Positions 1 through 9,464 of a stretch of DNA of 64,000 nucleotides are shown in pieces. The DNA lies in NCBI RefSeq assembly GCF_002906165.1, contig NZ_PPCN01000010.1, positions 62,001 to 126,000 on the forward strand, in the 5' to 3' direction. The stretch's first letter is position 1; each line of letters opens with the position of its first letter. The DNA is from Roseibium marinum (GTDB taxonomy: Bacteria; Pseudomonadota; Alphaproteobacteria; Rhizobiales; Stappiaceae). A model generated the notes under the pieces. The model searched no databases, was not told where the DNA came from, and worked only from the letters and a program-made list of their open reading frames with translations. The position numbers and the translations under genes were made by a program.

Positions 1-2
1 TG

Positions 3-1265
3 CCGGTCCTTCTGTGTGTTTTCACCGCTGCCGCTCTCTTGTGCGTCTGGTTTGCCATAGCCGTTCCGGTGTTTGTGGCAGGGGTCGTGTTTCTGGGTGC
101 CTGGGCCGGGCTGGCGTGGATTTCGGTCGCCCGGGCGGACAGAAAGGCCGCGCGGCGGGCGGATGCCGCTTCGGACGCCATCAGGCTTCGGGCGGCCGAT
201 CTGGTCGCGGGCCGCCGCGACCTTGCCATCTATGGCGGTCTCGATGCGGTTGCGGCATCTATCCTGTCCGCTGACGAACGGTTGACGGCGGCCGAGGACG
301 TGGAGGAACGCCGGGCAACCCGGTTGATTTGTCTCTCGGGCCTTGTCGGCCAGGTTTTTCTTGCCGTCTCCCTTGCCGTGGCGGTCGTGGGAGCAGCGCA
401 AGCCGCGTTCAGCCCGGCTCTTGCTGCCGGGCTGGTTCTGGTCGTGGTGGTTTTGCCGGAGCTGTTTTCCATGGCCCTGCCGGGCCTGGCCAGACTGCCG
501 CGCACCGCATTGGCGGCCAAACGGGTATCGGCCCTTCAATCCGTGGCACCCGCGCGAACGTCCAACGCGCAAACGCCCGCGATCCATCGGCCAGGCGACA
601 ATCCTCCACTGCTTGGCTTTGAGGACGTGACTTTCCGCTATCCGGGAGCCGCGCGCGATGTTCTCGAGACGCTGTCATTCGACATCGGCAAAGCGGAAGC
701 GGTCGCGATTGCCGGACGAAGCGGGTGTGGCAAGAGCACTGTCGCGGCCATCGCGTCACGCATGCTTGATCCTCGCGCCGGCCGCGTATGTCTGGATGGA
801 CGGGACCTTGGCGAGTACGACGAGCAGACGCTGCGCCGGTCGATCACCGTGCTCGGTCAGCGGGCGTATCTGTTCAATGACACGGTCGCTGCCAATCTGC
901 GCATCGCAAATGCCGACGCGACCGATGCGGACCTTTGGACCGCATTGGAGCATGCCGCGCTGGTTGAGCGGATTTCCGACAGCTCGCAGGGACTTGGCAC
1001 AGTTCTGGGCGAGGGGGGGCTCGGCCTCTCCGGCGGCGAGCAACGGCGGCTGGCGCTGGCGCGGGCGTTTTTGACCCGGCCGAAACTTTTTATTCTCGAT
1101 GAGATGACGGAAGGGCTCGACAGCGAAACTGCTCGTGATGTTCTGTCCCGGTTTCTGCAATTCAGAGGAAACGCGTCGGTTCTGATGATCGCGCACAAGC
1201 GGCTTGAGCTTGATGCCGCGGACCGGATACTGCGCCTGCCTGAACCTGGACATGAAATCCGGTGA
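3..1265 (+). CDS. cydC: CydC-type ABC exporter subunit, 3' part only
   Basis: C-terminal part of a fused permease-ATPase half transporter. The reading frame is open from the first bases, so the start lies upstream. The visible N-terminal part is hydrophobic and fits the last transmembrane segments. The ATPase domain then shows Walker A (GRSGCGKST), a signature loop (LSGGEQRR) and Walker B (LFILDE), ending in an H-loop histidine (AHKRLE). CydDC heterodimers export cysteine and glutathione to the periplasm and are needed to assemble cytochrome bd. The cydABX genes follow about 270 bp downstream on the same strand, which supports CydC over other ABC exporters. CydD would be expected just upstream. 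Identity is inferred from context plus fold. Confidence 0.85.
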   Translation, partial: PVLLCVFTAAALLCVWFAIAVPVFVAGVVFLGAWAGLAWISVARADRKAARRADAASDAIRLRAADLVAGRRDLAIYGGLDAVAASILSADERLTAAEDVEERRATRLICLSGLVGQVFLAVSLAVAVVGAAQAAFSPALAAGLVLVVVVLPELFSMALPGLARLPRTALAAKRVSALQSVAPARTSNAQTPAIHRPGDNPPLLGFEDVTFRYPGAARDVLETLSFDIGKAEAVAIAGRSGCGKSTVAAIASRMLDPRAGRVCLDGRDLGEYDEQTLRRSITVLGQRAYLFNDTVAANLRIANADATDADLWTALEHAALVERISDSSQGLGTVLGEGGLGLSGGEQRRLALARAFLTRPKLFILDEMTEGLDSETARDVLSRFLQFRGNASVLMIAHKRLELDAADRILRLPEPGHEIR

Positions 1266-1533
1266 GTAAAGGCAGCTTCGCCGAAGTTTCCGGGGGCCGG
1301 TCACCATCTGTCGCATTGACCTTGCCCGGCCGCTGGGTCACGATCCCGGATGTGGAAGGTCATAGTATAAGGTCCTGACTTTAGCCGGTTTATCTCTTTT
1401 GTCGGAGCTGGAAACTCTGGTTTGAATCCAGGTTCGCCCGTACACATCAAACCCGCATCGTATGTGAGCCTTCACGCCTTGGATGCAAATGCATCGCGCT
1501 CAAGTCGGTTGTGGCTTGAAAAGGGGAAAAAAG

Positions 1534-3138
1534 ATGGAATTCGACGTTGTCGACCTGTCCCGCCTGCAATTTGCCATGACGGCGCTTTACCATTTCCTGT
1601 TCGTGCCATTGACGATCGGACTGTCCGTTCTGCTTGCAACCATGGAAACGGTCTATGTGATGACCGGCCGTGAGATCTGGAAGCGCATGGTCAAGTTCTG
1701 GGGCACGCTCTTCGGGATCAATTTCGTCCTCGGGGTCGCGACAGGCCTCACCATGGAATTCCAGTTCGGCATGAACTGGGCCTATTTCAGCCAGTTTGTC
1801 GGCGACGTCTTCGGAGCGCCGCTTGCGATTGAAGGCCTGATGGCGTTTTTCCTGGAGGCAACCTTCGTCGGCCTGTTCTTCTTCGGCTGGGACAAGCTCT
1901 CCAGACGCCAGCACCTTGCCGCCACCTGGGCCGTGGCGATAGGAACCAATCTCTCCGCGCTGTGGATCCTCATAGCCAACGGCTGGATGCAGCATCCGGT
2001 GGGCTCCGTCTTCAATCCGGACACGATGCGCATGGAAGTCTCCAGCTTCTATGACGTTCTGTTCAACCCGGTCGCCCAGGCGAAATTCGTTCACACGGTC
2101 TCCGCGGGCTATATCACCGCCGCCATGTTCATGCTGGGCATATCCGCCTGGTACATGCTGCAGGGCCGGCACGTGCGGATCGCCAAACGGTCGATGGCAA
2201 TTGCCTCGGCCTTCGGTTTTGCCTCCGCCCTGTCGGTTGTCGTCCTGGGAGACGAGAGCGGCTATGAAGCCAACCTGAACCAGAAGATGAAACTCGCCAC
2301 CATCGAGGCGATGTGGGAAACCGAACCCGCGCCTGCGTCTTTCAACCTCGTTGCGTGGCCGGACATGAAGGGTCGCGACAACCTATTTGCCATCGAGGTG
2401 CCCTTTGTGATGGGCCTGATCGCCACCCGGTCCCTCGATACGGTGATCCCGGGAATCAAGGACCTTGTCGAGCACTCGAAGGATCGCATCGTGCAGGGGG
2501 CTATCGCCTGGGATGCCTTGCAGAAAATCCGCAGCGATCCCAAGGGCGTCGATGAAGAGGTGCGCAACACCTTCGCCAGGAATTCAGAGTCCCTTGGCTA
2601 CGCCTATCTTCTGCTGCCATTTACCGACAATCCGATGGAAGCGACAGCCGACCAGGTGGATGCGGCCGCGTGGTCGACCGTACCTAACGTCCTTCCGATG
2701 TTCTACGCGTTCCGGATCATGGTCGCCTGCGGGTTCTTCTTTATCCTGATGACGGCGGTCTTCTTCTATTATTCCTCCTCGGGGCAGCTCGATGCGCTTC
2801 GGGAAAAGCGCCGTTGGCTGCTGCATATCGCGGTCTGGTCGATCCCGCTCCCCTGGATTGCCTGCGAGATGGGCTGGTTCGTCGCCGAATATGGCCGTCA
2901 GCCCTGGATCATTGAAAGCATGCTGCCGACGGCGGTCGGGGTTTCGAGCCTCAGCGTGACGGAGGTGTTGCTGACACTTGCCGGGTTCGTGGCGCTTTAC
3001 AGCACGCTTCTGGTGATCGAGGTCGCCCTGATGATCAAATATGTCAGGATAGGCCCGGATGACGGGGACCCGGCAGACCCCTCGTCTGAAACGTCACCGC
3101 GTCCGGTCTCCGGCGCAGCCCCTGTTCCAGCGGAGTAG
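1534..3138 (+). CDS. cydA: Cytochrome bd ubiquinol oxidase subunit I
   Basis: Inner-membrane quinol oxidase subunit carrying hemes b558, b595 and d. It oxidises quinol and reduces oxygen without pumping protons, and usually serves at low oxygen. The protein of about 534 residues begins MEFDVVDLSRLQFAMTALYH, the typical CydA N-terminus with the conserved histidine at position 20. It carries the GRQPW signature near residue 457. Length fits the long Q-loop type. I chose ATG 1534 because a purine-rich ribosome site (AAGGGGAAAAAAG) precedes it and homologues start here. An in-frame start at 1483 would add 17 unrelated residues. cydB follows after 5 bp. Confidence 0.96.
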   Translation: MEFDVVDLSRLQFAMTALYHFLFVPLTIGLSVLLATMETVYVMTGREIWKRMVKFWGTLFGINFVLGVATGLTMEFQFGMNWAYFSQFVGDVFGAPLAIEGLMAFFLEATFVGLFFFGWDKLSRRQHLAATWAVAIGTNLSALWILIANGWMQHPVGSVFNPDTMRMEVSSFYDVLFNPVAQAKFVHTVSAGYITAAMFMLGISAWYMLQGRHVRIAKRSMAIASAFGFASALSVVVLGDESGYEANLNQKMKLATIEAMWETEPAPASFNLVAWPDMKGRDNLFAIEVPFVMGLIATRSLDTVIPGIKDLVEHSKDRIVQGAIAWDALQKIRSDPKGVDEEVRNTFARNSESLGYAYLLLPFTDNPMEATADQVDAAAWSTVPNVLPMFYAFRIMVACGFFFILMTAVFFYYSSSGQLDALREKRRWLLHIAVWSIPLPWIACEMGWFVAEYGRQPWIIESMLPTAVGVSSLSVTEVLLTLAGFVALYSTLLVIEVALMIKYVRIGPDDGDPADPSSETSPRPVSGAAPVPAE

Positions 3139-3143
3139 GACAT

Positions 3144-4301
3144 ATGGTTCTTCATGAATTGATCGATTACTCGACGCTGAAAATGATCTGGTGGCTGCTT
3201 CTCGGCGTGCTGCTGATCGGATTTGCGGTCATGGACGGTTTCGACATGGGCGTTGGAACCCTGCTGCCCTTCATTGCCGAGACCGATATAGAGCGGCGTA
3301 TCGTGATCAACACCATCGGCGCGACCTGGGAAGGCAATCAGGTCTGGTTCATCCTGGCGGGCGGGGCCATCTTCGCCGCCTGGCCGCCGCTTTACGCAAT
3401 CAGCTTTTCCGGTTTTTACCTTGCGATGTTCGTGGTGCTCGCCGCCATGATCCTGCGGCCGGTGGCATTCAAGTACAGATCCAAGCGGCCCGACCCGTCG
3501 TGGCGGAGCGCCTGGGACTGGGCCTTGTTTACCGGCTCCTTCGTTCCGGCGCTGGTGTTTGGCGTTGCGGTGGGCAATGTCCTGTTGGGTGTGCCCTACA
3601 AGCTCGATTCGGACCTGCGCATGACGTATGACGGTTCGTTCTTCGGGTTGTTTTCCCTCTTCCCCCTGCTTTGCGGATTGCTTTCCGTGACGATGCTGGT
3701 CATGCACGGCTCGGTCTGGCTGGTCATGCGGGCCAGCGGGGATATCGCACGCCGGGCCCGCCGTACCGGCACGGTTGCCGCCGGTTTTGGCATCGTGCTC
3801 TTCGCGCTTGGCGGGTATCTGGTCGCCACCGGTTTTGTCGAAGGCTTCCGGATCACTTCCGAAGTCGATCCAAACATGGCGGCCAACCCGCTTGCCAAGC
3901 AGGTGGTGGTGGAGGGCGGCGCCTGGATGCGCAATTATGCGGCGCATCCGATCCTTTGGCTGGCGCCCGCAATCGGTTTCCTCGGCCTCGTCGGAACACT
4001 GATCCTGCTGCAGACACGACTGGAAATGCTGGTCTTCGGGTTCTCCAAATTGGCGGTGTTCGGGATCATTTCCACCGTGGGCGTCTCCATGTTCCCCTTC
4101 ATCCTGCCATCCTCGGTCCAGCCGGAGGCCAGCCTGACGGTGTGGGACGCGGCTTCCACGCATCGGACCCTGTTCAACATGCTCGTGGCGACGGCGATCT
4201 TTCTGCCGATCATCCTTGTCTACACGGCTTGGGTCTACAAGGTGCTTTGGGGCAAGGTTGACGAGGAAACCATCGAACGCGACAACCATACGGCTTACTG
4301 A
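3144..4301 (+). CDS. cydB: Cytochrome bd ubiquinol oxidase subunit II
   Basis: Polytopic partner of CydA, needed for insertion or stability of the bd oxidase. The 385-residue protein has the family hallmark near its start (LLIGFAVMDGFDMGVGTLLP) and the following EGNQVWFI stretch, and is hydrophobic throughout. Length is normal for CydB. It starts 5 bp after cydA and is followed within 12 bp by cydX, so the three are almost certainly one transcript. Confidence 0.96.
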   Translation: MVLHELIDYSTLKMIWWLLLGVLLIGFAVMDGFDMGVGTLLPFIAETDIERRIVINTIGATWEGNQVWFILAGGAIFAAWPPLYAISFSGFYLAMFVVLAAMILRPVAFKYRSKRPDPSWRSAWDWALFTGSFVPALVFGVAVGNVLLGVPYKLDSDLRMTYDGSFFGLFSLFPLLCGLLSVTMLVMHGSVWLVMRASGDIARRARRTGTVAAGFGIVLFALGGYLVATGFVEGFRITSEVDPNMAANPLAKQVVVEGGAWMRNYAAHPILWLAPAIGFLGLVGTLILLQTRLEMLVFGFSKLAVFGIISTVGVSMFPFILPSSVQPEASLTVWDAASTHRTLFNMLVATAIFLPIILVYTAWVYKVLWGKVDEETIERDNHTAY

Positions 4302-4313
4302 GGAGATGAACGG

Positions 4314-4433
4314 ATGTGGTATTTTGCCTGGGCGCTCGGCATGCCTCTTGCGTGCTGCATGGCGATCATGAACGCCATGTGGCTGGAAATGCGTTCCGAT
4401 GACGCACGCAGGCCGCGCGGCGACGGTTCCTGA
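4314..4433 (+). CDS. cydX: Cytochrome bd small subunit CydX
   Basis: A 39-residue single-span protein beginning MWYFAWALGMPLACCMAIM and continuing to a short basic tail. The MWYFAW start, one hydrophobic helix, the NAMWLE stretch and position directly after cydB match CydX, the small subunit that stabilises the heme-b595/d site. A GAGGAGATGAACGG ribosome site precedes the ATG. It is short enough to be missed by automatic calling. Confidence 0.9.
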   Translation: MWYFAWALGMPLACCMAIMNAMWLEMRSDDARRPRGDGS

Positions 4434-4676
4434 GTCTTACGGGATTGACCGTGCAAACCGCGAATGCGCGGCGGAGACTGGCCGCGGCAGCGGGAATAAG
4501 CGAATTTCGGTCTTTTGGAGGGCGGAAACAAGAAATCCTGTTACCCCGCATGAATTCCGGCAAATCATTGTATACACGCGTGATTCCGCCAATTAAGTTG
4601 GTCCGCTCCCGAGCTGGCGGGACGTGACTTCTGCTGGCGATCGAAGAACCGTAATTTTGCGCAAAACGGACATTTT

Positions 4677-5153
4677 ATGCGGAATGTGTTTGTGACCGTG
4701 CGGTCGGTCTGCATGGGGCTGGCCGTCATCGTCTTTCTCGGACAACTCGCCATGGTGCTGATGCGCTATCTTCTCGGCGTCGGCTTTCTGGAAATCCAGG
4801 ATGGGGTCAACTACGCGTTCGCGGCGCTCGTTGCCCTGTCGGTCGCCGTGACCTTCGATGCGGACAGACATGTGCGTGTGGATGTCCTGCGCCAGAGATG
4901 GAGCGCGCTCACCAACCGGCGGGTCGACTGGCTTGGCGATCTCCTGCTTGCGCTGCCGGTTTTCGCTCTCATGGCGTGGTCGGCGTTCCCGCTGGTGCGA
5001 AGTTCCTGGGCCATTCTCGAAGGCTCGCCGGAAACCGGCGGCCTGCCGGGCCTGTTCATCGTCAAGACCTGCCTCCTGATCCTGCCGTTGTTGATTGTTC
5101 TGCTTGTTCTTCACCGCTTTGCCGGTCTCATTCGGCGGATTGCCGCCAGATGA
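4677..5153 (+). CDS. dctQ: TRAP transporter small permease (DctQ family)
   Basis: 158-residue inner-membrane protein with four predicted hydrophobic segments, the normal size and shape of the small integral subunit of TRAP transporters, which are driven by an ion gradient and use a periplasmic binding protein. The stop codon overlaps the start of the large permease in an ATGA junction, showing translational coupling. The roughly 240 bp before it, after cydX, contain no gene I can support and probably hold the promoter. Confidence 0.9.
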   Translation: MRNVFVTVRSVCMGLAVIVFLGQLAMVLMRYLLGVGFLEIQDGVNYAFAALVALSVAVTFDADRHVRVDVLRQRWSALTNRRVDWLGDLLLALPVFALMAWSAFPLVRSSWAILEGSPETGGLPGLFIVKTCLLILPLLIVLLVLHRFAGLIRRIAAR

Positions 5154-6706
5154 ACCCGGATCTTCTCTGGCTTGCCGTTCTGGCTTTCGCCGTCTTCGGC
5201 GCAATCCTCTCCGGTGTTCCTGTCCTTCTGGCTATTGCCGGCGCTCCGACGCTGATTGCGCTTCTCGCGGCAACAGCGGGGGATTTCGACCTGGTCTTTT
5301 TTCAGGCGGTGCCCCAGCGGGTCTACGGCGTGATGACCAACCCGCTGCTTCTTGCCGTGCCGCTTTTTGTGCTCATGGGGCTGCTGCTGGAGAAATCCGG
5401 TCAGGCCGAGCGCATGCTGAAGAGTCTCACGGCCGCGCTCGGCGGCAACCAGTCGGCGCTGGCGGTGTCGGTGGTGCTCGTCAGCGCGTTGATCGCCGCC
5501 TCGACAGGCATTATCGGCGCGACGATAGTCATGCTCGGCACCATCACGCTGCCGGCGCTTTTGTCCGCCGGTGTGAACAAGCATATGAGCAGCGGGCTGA
5601 TTTGCGCCAGCGGCACGCTCGGCCAGATCATCCCGCCCTCTATCGTGCTGATCCTGCTCGGGGATCAGGTCTCAAATGCCTATTTCCAGGCGCAGCAGGA
5701 AGCCGGCAATTTCGCGCCGGATCCCGTGACCGTCGGCGACCTGTTCGCAGGGGCGCTTATTCCCGGACTGCTGCTGGTGGCATTCTATGCGGCCTATGTT
5801 CTGTTGAAACTGCGCGCATCTCCCTCCAGGGACCAATCGGCCCCTGTCCGCACCGAAATTTCCGCCGGTCAACTGGCCCGCAATATCGCCCCGACGCTTG
5901 GGCTCATCGTTGCCGTTCTCGGCAGTATTCTGCTTGGCATCGCGACCCCCACGGAGGCTGCCAGCGTCGGTGTGGCCGGAGCCATCCTGATCGCGTCGGC
6001 GGTCGAAAGCCGCCCCAGTTTGCGCATCGCGTCAGCCTGCGCCGCGCTTGCCGTCCTGCTTCTGGGATTGCGTCAGGCAGGACTGTTCGGCCTGGAGTTC
6101 TCCGGCGGACGCATCGCCTGGTCGCTCCTGACGGTGATTTCGGTTTCGCTGACGGCATGTGCCTTCGCGCTGCTGCTTGCCGCGATGGTTTCGCTTCTGC
6201 GCGGCGGTGTGCTTCTGCCGGCGTTGCGCGAAACCGTTACGATCACCGGCATGATCTTCGGCATCGTGATCGCCGCCGGTATCCTGTCGCTGGTCTTTCG
6301 CGGTTTTGACGGCGACGAACATGTCGCCGAGCTGTTGCAGTCGTTGCCCGGCGGGGCCTATGGCATGCTGTTGCTGACGATGCTGGTGATCTTCCTGCTC
6401 GGCTTCATTCTGGAATTCGTGGAGATCATTTTCATCGTCGTTCCCATCGTCGGGCCGATCATCCTGCAATCGGACATCAGCCCGGTCTGGTTCGCGGTGC
6501 TGATCGCGCTCAATCTGCAAACATCGTTCTTGACACCGCCATTCGGTTTCGCGCTCTTCTATTACAGGTCGGTCGCGCCTGCGGAAATCAGGACGGCGGA
6601 TATTTATGTCGCGGTTATTCCGTTTGTCGCCATTCAACTGCTGGCACTGGCACTTGTCGCCGCCTTTCCGGCGCTTTCAACCTGGTTGCCCGCAATTCTG
6701 TTCTGA
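5150..6706 (+). CDS. dctM: TRAP transporter large permease (DctM family)
   Basis: About 518 residues, very hydrophobic, forming the translocation channel of the TRAP transporter. Typical DctM stretches are visible (PLFVLMGLLLEKSG; STGIIGATIVMLGTITLP; GQIIPPSIVLILLGD; LTPPFGFALFYYRSVAP). I chose the ATG at 5150, which overlaps the dctQ stop by four bases and gives the family N-terminus MNPDLLWLAVL. A longer reading starting at 4898 would overlap dctQ and add unrelated sequence. The segment near residues 280-430 is longer than in minimal DctM proteins. Confidence 0.93.
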   Translation: MNPDLLWLAVLAFAVFGAILSGVPVLLAIAGAPTLIALLAATAGDFDLVFFQAVPQRVYGVMTNPLLLAVPLFVLMGLLLEKSGQAERMLKSLTAALGGNQSALAVSVVLVSALIAASTGIIGATIVMLGTITLPALLSAGVNKHMSSGLICASGTLGQIIPPSIVLILLGDQVSNAYFQAQQEAGNFAPDPVTVGDLFAGALIPGLLLVAFYAAYVLLKLRASPSRDQSAPVRTEISAGQLARNIAPTLGLIVAVLGSILLGIATPTEAASVGVAGAILIASAVESRPSLRIASACAALAVLLLGLRQAGLFGLEFSGGRIAWSLLTVISVSLTACAFALLLAAMVSLLRGGVLLPALRETVTITGMIFGIVIAAGILSLVFRGFDGDEHVAELLQSLPGGAYGMLLLTMLVIFLLGFILEFVEIIFIVVPIVGPIILQSDISPVWFAVLIALNLQTSFLTPPFGFALFYYRSVAPAEIRTADIYVAVIPFVAIQLLALALVAAFPALSTWLPAILF

Positions 6707-6725
6707 TCAGTCGGGGAGATAATCT

Positions 6726-7790
6726 ATGAAAAGACGTGATTTCTTGAAGGCGGGCGCTATTGCCGCACCCGCAACCATGCTGGCGGCACCGGCAATTGCC
6801 CAGGGCAAGGTCGAGTGGAAGCTGCCGACGTCCTTTCCGGCCAAGGCGCCGGGTGTCGGCACGAACGTCACCACCTTCGCCGACCGCGTGGCCGCCATGT
6901 CCGACGGCCAGCTGACCTTCAAGGTCTATTCGAGCGGCGAACTCGTGCCACCGTTCAGCGTCGAGGACGCGGTAGAGCAGGGGACGGCTGAAATAGGTCA
7001 TTCCACGCCCTATTACGCGGCGTCGAAAAACTCGGCCCTGCATTTCTTTTCCGCCGTTCCCTTCGGCATGACGGCCGAAGAGACAACCGCCTGGCTGCGT
7101 TATGGCGGCGGACAGGATCTGTGGAACAGCATCTATGCCGAACGCGGGCTGGTCCCGTTTTATTCCGGAAACTCCGGCGTCCAGGCAGCCGGCTGGTTCA
7201 AGAAGCCGATTGAGAGCCTGAACGATCTGGCCGGACTGAACATGCGTATCGCGGGCCTTGGCGGGGAGGCGATGCGCAAGCTGGGTGTCAATGCCGTTCT
7301 GCTGCCGCCTCCGGAAATCTTCCCGGCGTTCCAGTCCGGCGCGATCGACGCGGCCGAATGGGTCGGACCGATGCTGGATCAGGCTTTCGGCCTGCAGAAG
7401 GTCGCGAAATACTGCTACGTTCCTGCCTTCCACGAGCCTTCGGCGGGTCTTGAGATCGTCGTCAACAAGGAGGCTTACGACAGCCTGGCGCCGCACCTGC
7501 AGGCCATTATCGCCAACGCCGCCGAGGCCGCTTCGGTGGAAACCACGGCCCAGTTCGATTATTACAACGCGGTCGCCATGCGGAAGCTGAAATCGGAAGG
7601 CATCACCTTTACCGCCTTCCCGCAAGACGTGACGGCAGCGCTCAAGACAGCCGTTGCCGAGGTCATGGCGGAAAACGCCGCCTCCAACCCGTCATTCGCC
7701 GAAGTCCAGAAAAGCTATGACGCGTTTCTCGATCTTTCCAGGGACTATGCGGTTCTCATGAAGGCGGCAACCTACACACAGCGGCTTTAG
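6726..7790 (+). CDS. dctP: TRAP transporter substrate-binding protein, TakP-like (DctP family)
   Basis: 354-residue periplasmic binding protein. The N-terminus MKRRDFLKAGA followed by an Ala-rich stretch ending APAIAQ is a twin-arginine signal, so it is exported folded. The mature part (GVGTNVTTFADRVAAMSDGQ; EWVGPMLDQAFGLQKVAKY; FHEPSAGLEIVVNK) resembles the TakP group that binds 2-oxo acids and other monocarboxylates; the ligand itself is inferred. It is the third gene of the dctQ-M-P operon, 19 bp after dctM. Its stop codon TAG straddles the left edge of an inserted repeat element: TA is the target dinucleotide and G is the first base of the element. Confidence 0.92.
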   Translation: MKRRDFLKAGAIAAPATMLAAPAIAQGKVEWKLPTSFPAKAPGVGTNVTTFADRVAAMSDGQLTFKVYSSGELVPPFSVEDAVEQGTAEIGHSTPYYAASKNSALHFFSAVPFGMTAEETTAWLRYGGGQDLWNSIYAERGLVPFYSGNSGVQAAGWFKKPIESLNDLAGLNMRIAGLGGEAMRKLGVNAVLLPPPEIFPAFQSGAIDAAEWVGPMLDQAFGLQKVAKYCYVPAFHEPSAGLEIVVNKEAYDSLAPHLQAIIANAAEAASVETTAQFDYYNAVAMRKLKSEGITFTAFPQDVTAALKTAVAEVMAENAASNPSFAEVQKSYDAFLDLSRDYAVLMKAATYTQRL

Positions 7791-8058
7791 GGTCTGTGGA
7801 CAATTAGGTTTGGGTCGCGGCGCGAGCCGGATTTCGGTGTCTGAACAGGAGGAAAGTCCGCAGTGGTGCGGCCCACCACAAGGACTTTCCGACACAGTCG
7901 GGACCGAAATCCGCCACGTCTCGAAGAGATTTGGCGCAAAACGCCCATTTCGGCGTCGCAATGTCTTGAAAGGGAACACCCTTCCTGCGACGACCTTGCT
8001 TCTTGAACTGGGCGTTTTGCATCCAAACCTCGACCAATTCCTTATTGTCCACAGACCC
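7790..8058. mobile_element. MITE-like non-autonomous element with TA target duplication
   Basis: A 269-bp element bounded by perfect 15-bp inverted ends, GGGTCTGTGGACAAT at 7790-7804 and its complement at 8044-8058, each flanked by TA (7788-7789 and 8059-8060). Inside are more inverted pairs: GGATTTCGG (7829) with CCGAAATCC (7904); GGAAAGTCC (7851) with GGACTTTCC (7882); GCAAAACGCCCA (7936) with its near complement at 8009. No transposase is encoded. Structure and TA duplication fit a miniature element moved in trans by a Tc1/IS630- or IS5-type transposase; the family cannot be fixed without a database. Confidence 0.85.
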
Positions 8059-8206
8059 TAGGTGTTTAGTCCCGGCATTTGATGGATCGTTTTGATCCCT
8101 GCGGTGCGCGCGGATCTATCATTTGGCCGCCGTATCAACCTGTGATAGTTTTCAAGAATTGAATACAATCGAGGAATTTCCCGACTGATATTTATGGAGA
8201 GAGACT

Positions 8207-9013
8207 ATGAAGGGTATTCTCGCCGCCGTATTTCTTACCCTGGGGTTCTACATTATCCCGGTTCCCGCGCATGCTGCGGACAATCTGCCACCGCCCGGAT
8301 CGGACAGCTGGACCGTACCCACCCAGTTCCTCGCGTGTAGCGGCAACCCCTACGCGCTTTGTTATTATTCCGGCCCCGATATCGCGACGCCGAGCAGACG
8401 GTATTCCGACCCGCCGGTCCTGCCATGCAAGGTGGATCCCAACGGCCCCGGGGCAGCCGAATGCACCTGCTACGCGGTAACCGACTTGCCTGACGTTTCG
8501 GACAAAAATCCCCTGAACCTGGAACTTCAGTACAATTATGTCCTGATGACCGGCATCCTGCAGAAAGAAACACACAAGAAAACCATAGAGGAATGCGGAC
8601 CACTGGGCGGTAAATGCCTCAACCTGACAAACCTGAACAGCTGTGCCGGTTCCGATTTCCAGGGCGAGGGCTGTCAGCAGGCGGAGGTCTGCTCGATGCT
8701 TGGCAATATCGGTACGGGCTCTCCGCAGACGCTTTACAAGAATCTGAAAGATGTGACGCTGATTTCGACTTTCAGTTTGGATCATGTCTCGGAGCACAGT
8801 TTTGGCTCGACCGCATGCGAGGGCGGTCTGTATGCAGGCTGCATGACCGCTCCGTGCAAACAGGACGAAAACGGCCTGACAACCTGCCAGTGTCCCACTG
8901 TCGACGGTCCTTATCAGATCGGGCAGAGATCCGAACGGCTCAGGGAACTTGGCCTTGGCTGCGACATTTCTCCGAATGTCTGGTCTGCCGCCAACCGTAT
9001 CACACCGCCTTGA
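8207..9013 (+). CDS. Secreted cysteine-rich protein of unknown function
   Basis: 268 residues with a clear Sec signal peptide (MKGILAAVFLTLGFYIIPVPAHA, cleavage expected after AHA). The mature part contains about 19 cysteines arranged in short loops (ACSGNPYALC; CTCYAV; TTCQCPTVDGP), so it should be exported and disulfide-rich. I do not recognise the family. A GAGAGAGACT stretch just upstream can serve as ribosome site. It stands alone between the inserted repeat and an aminotransferase remnant, so context gives no function. Confidence 0.7.
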   Translation: MKGILAAVFLTLGFYIIPVPAHAADNLPPPGSDSWTVPTQFLACSGNPYALCYYSGPDIATPSRRYSDPPVLPCKVDPNGPGAAECTCYAVTDLPDVSDKNPLNLELQYNYVLMTGILQKETHKKTIEECGPLGGKCLNLTNLNSCAGSDFQGEGCQQAEVCSMLGNIGTGSPQTLYKNLKDVTLISTFSLDHVSEHSFGSTACEGGLYAGCMTAPCKQDENGLTTCQCPTVDGPYQIGQRSERLRELGLGCDISPNVWSAANRITPP

Positions 9014-9099
9014 AATCAAAGCGGCCCAAACCGCGCGTTTCAGGGTCAGGATGCTTGAATAATGCGACAAACGCCGGGAAGTCTGCTCTCGCGGCGTTA

Positions 9100-9309
9100 T
9101 TAAGTCCATACCCGCGTGCCCGGACGCCACGCGTCGCTTCGAAGCAAGACGAGAAGAGAAAGCGGAATCCCTCCACCTGTGCCTTTGGATATAACGAAGA
9201 GGTCCGTGGAAACGTTATAGTGTTCGAATGAGAACCATTTACCGGTTTGGCCCAATCCGCTTTGTATTTCATCAAATGCGAGCAAAAATCCATATCTGTC
9301 GCAGGCCTT
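9100..9309 (-). pseudogene. Remnant of a class-III aminotransferase
   Basis: Read on the minus strand, the frame opened by a stop at 9310-9312 gives KACDRYGFLLAFDEIQSG and then a stretch containing FEHYNV, FVISKGTGGGIPLS and DAWRPGTR. This is the central part of a class-III PLP aminotransferase, including the FDE motif and the PLP lysine in SKG. About 70 residues of a protein normally above 400 remain. Both ends run into stops, so it is a decayed fragment. The AWRPGT wording is common in diaminobutyrate and ectoine-type aminotransferases, but the exact substrate cannot be told. Confidence 0.7.
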
Positions 9310-9464
9310 TCACAAACGAATGAGGAGCAACGTGACGACCGCGCTCATAAAAAGGGATCAGCTCAAGTTTTCGACAGACGAGCGGACCGTGCCCACGGAG
9401 TTAGAAAACTGACGCCCGCGGAACCGATTGAGATCGGGATGTTTTCGACCTCTGGTGTTTATTG

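Noticed and set aside
7804-8052. 82-codon frame on the minus strand within the MITE-like element
   Set aside because: No transposase motif, and the frame is made of the element's hairpins and ends in the inverted end.
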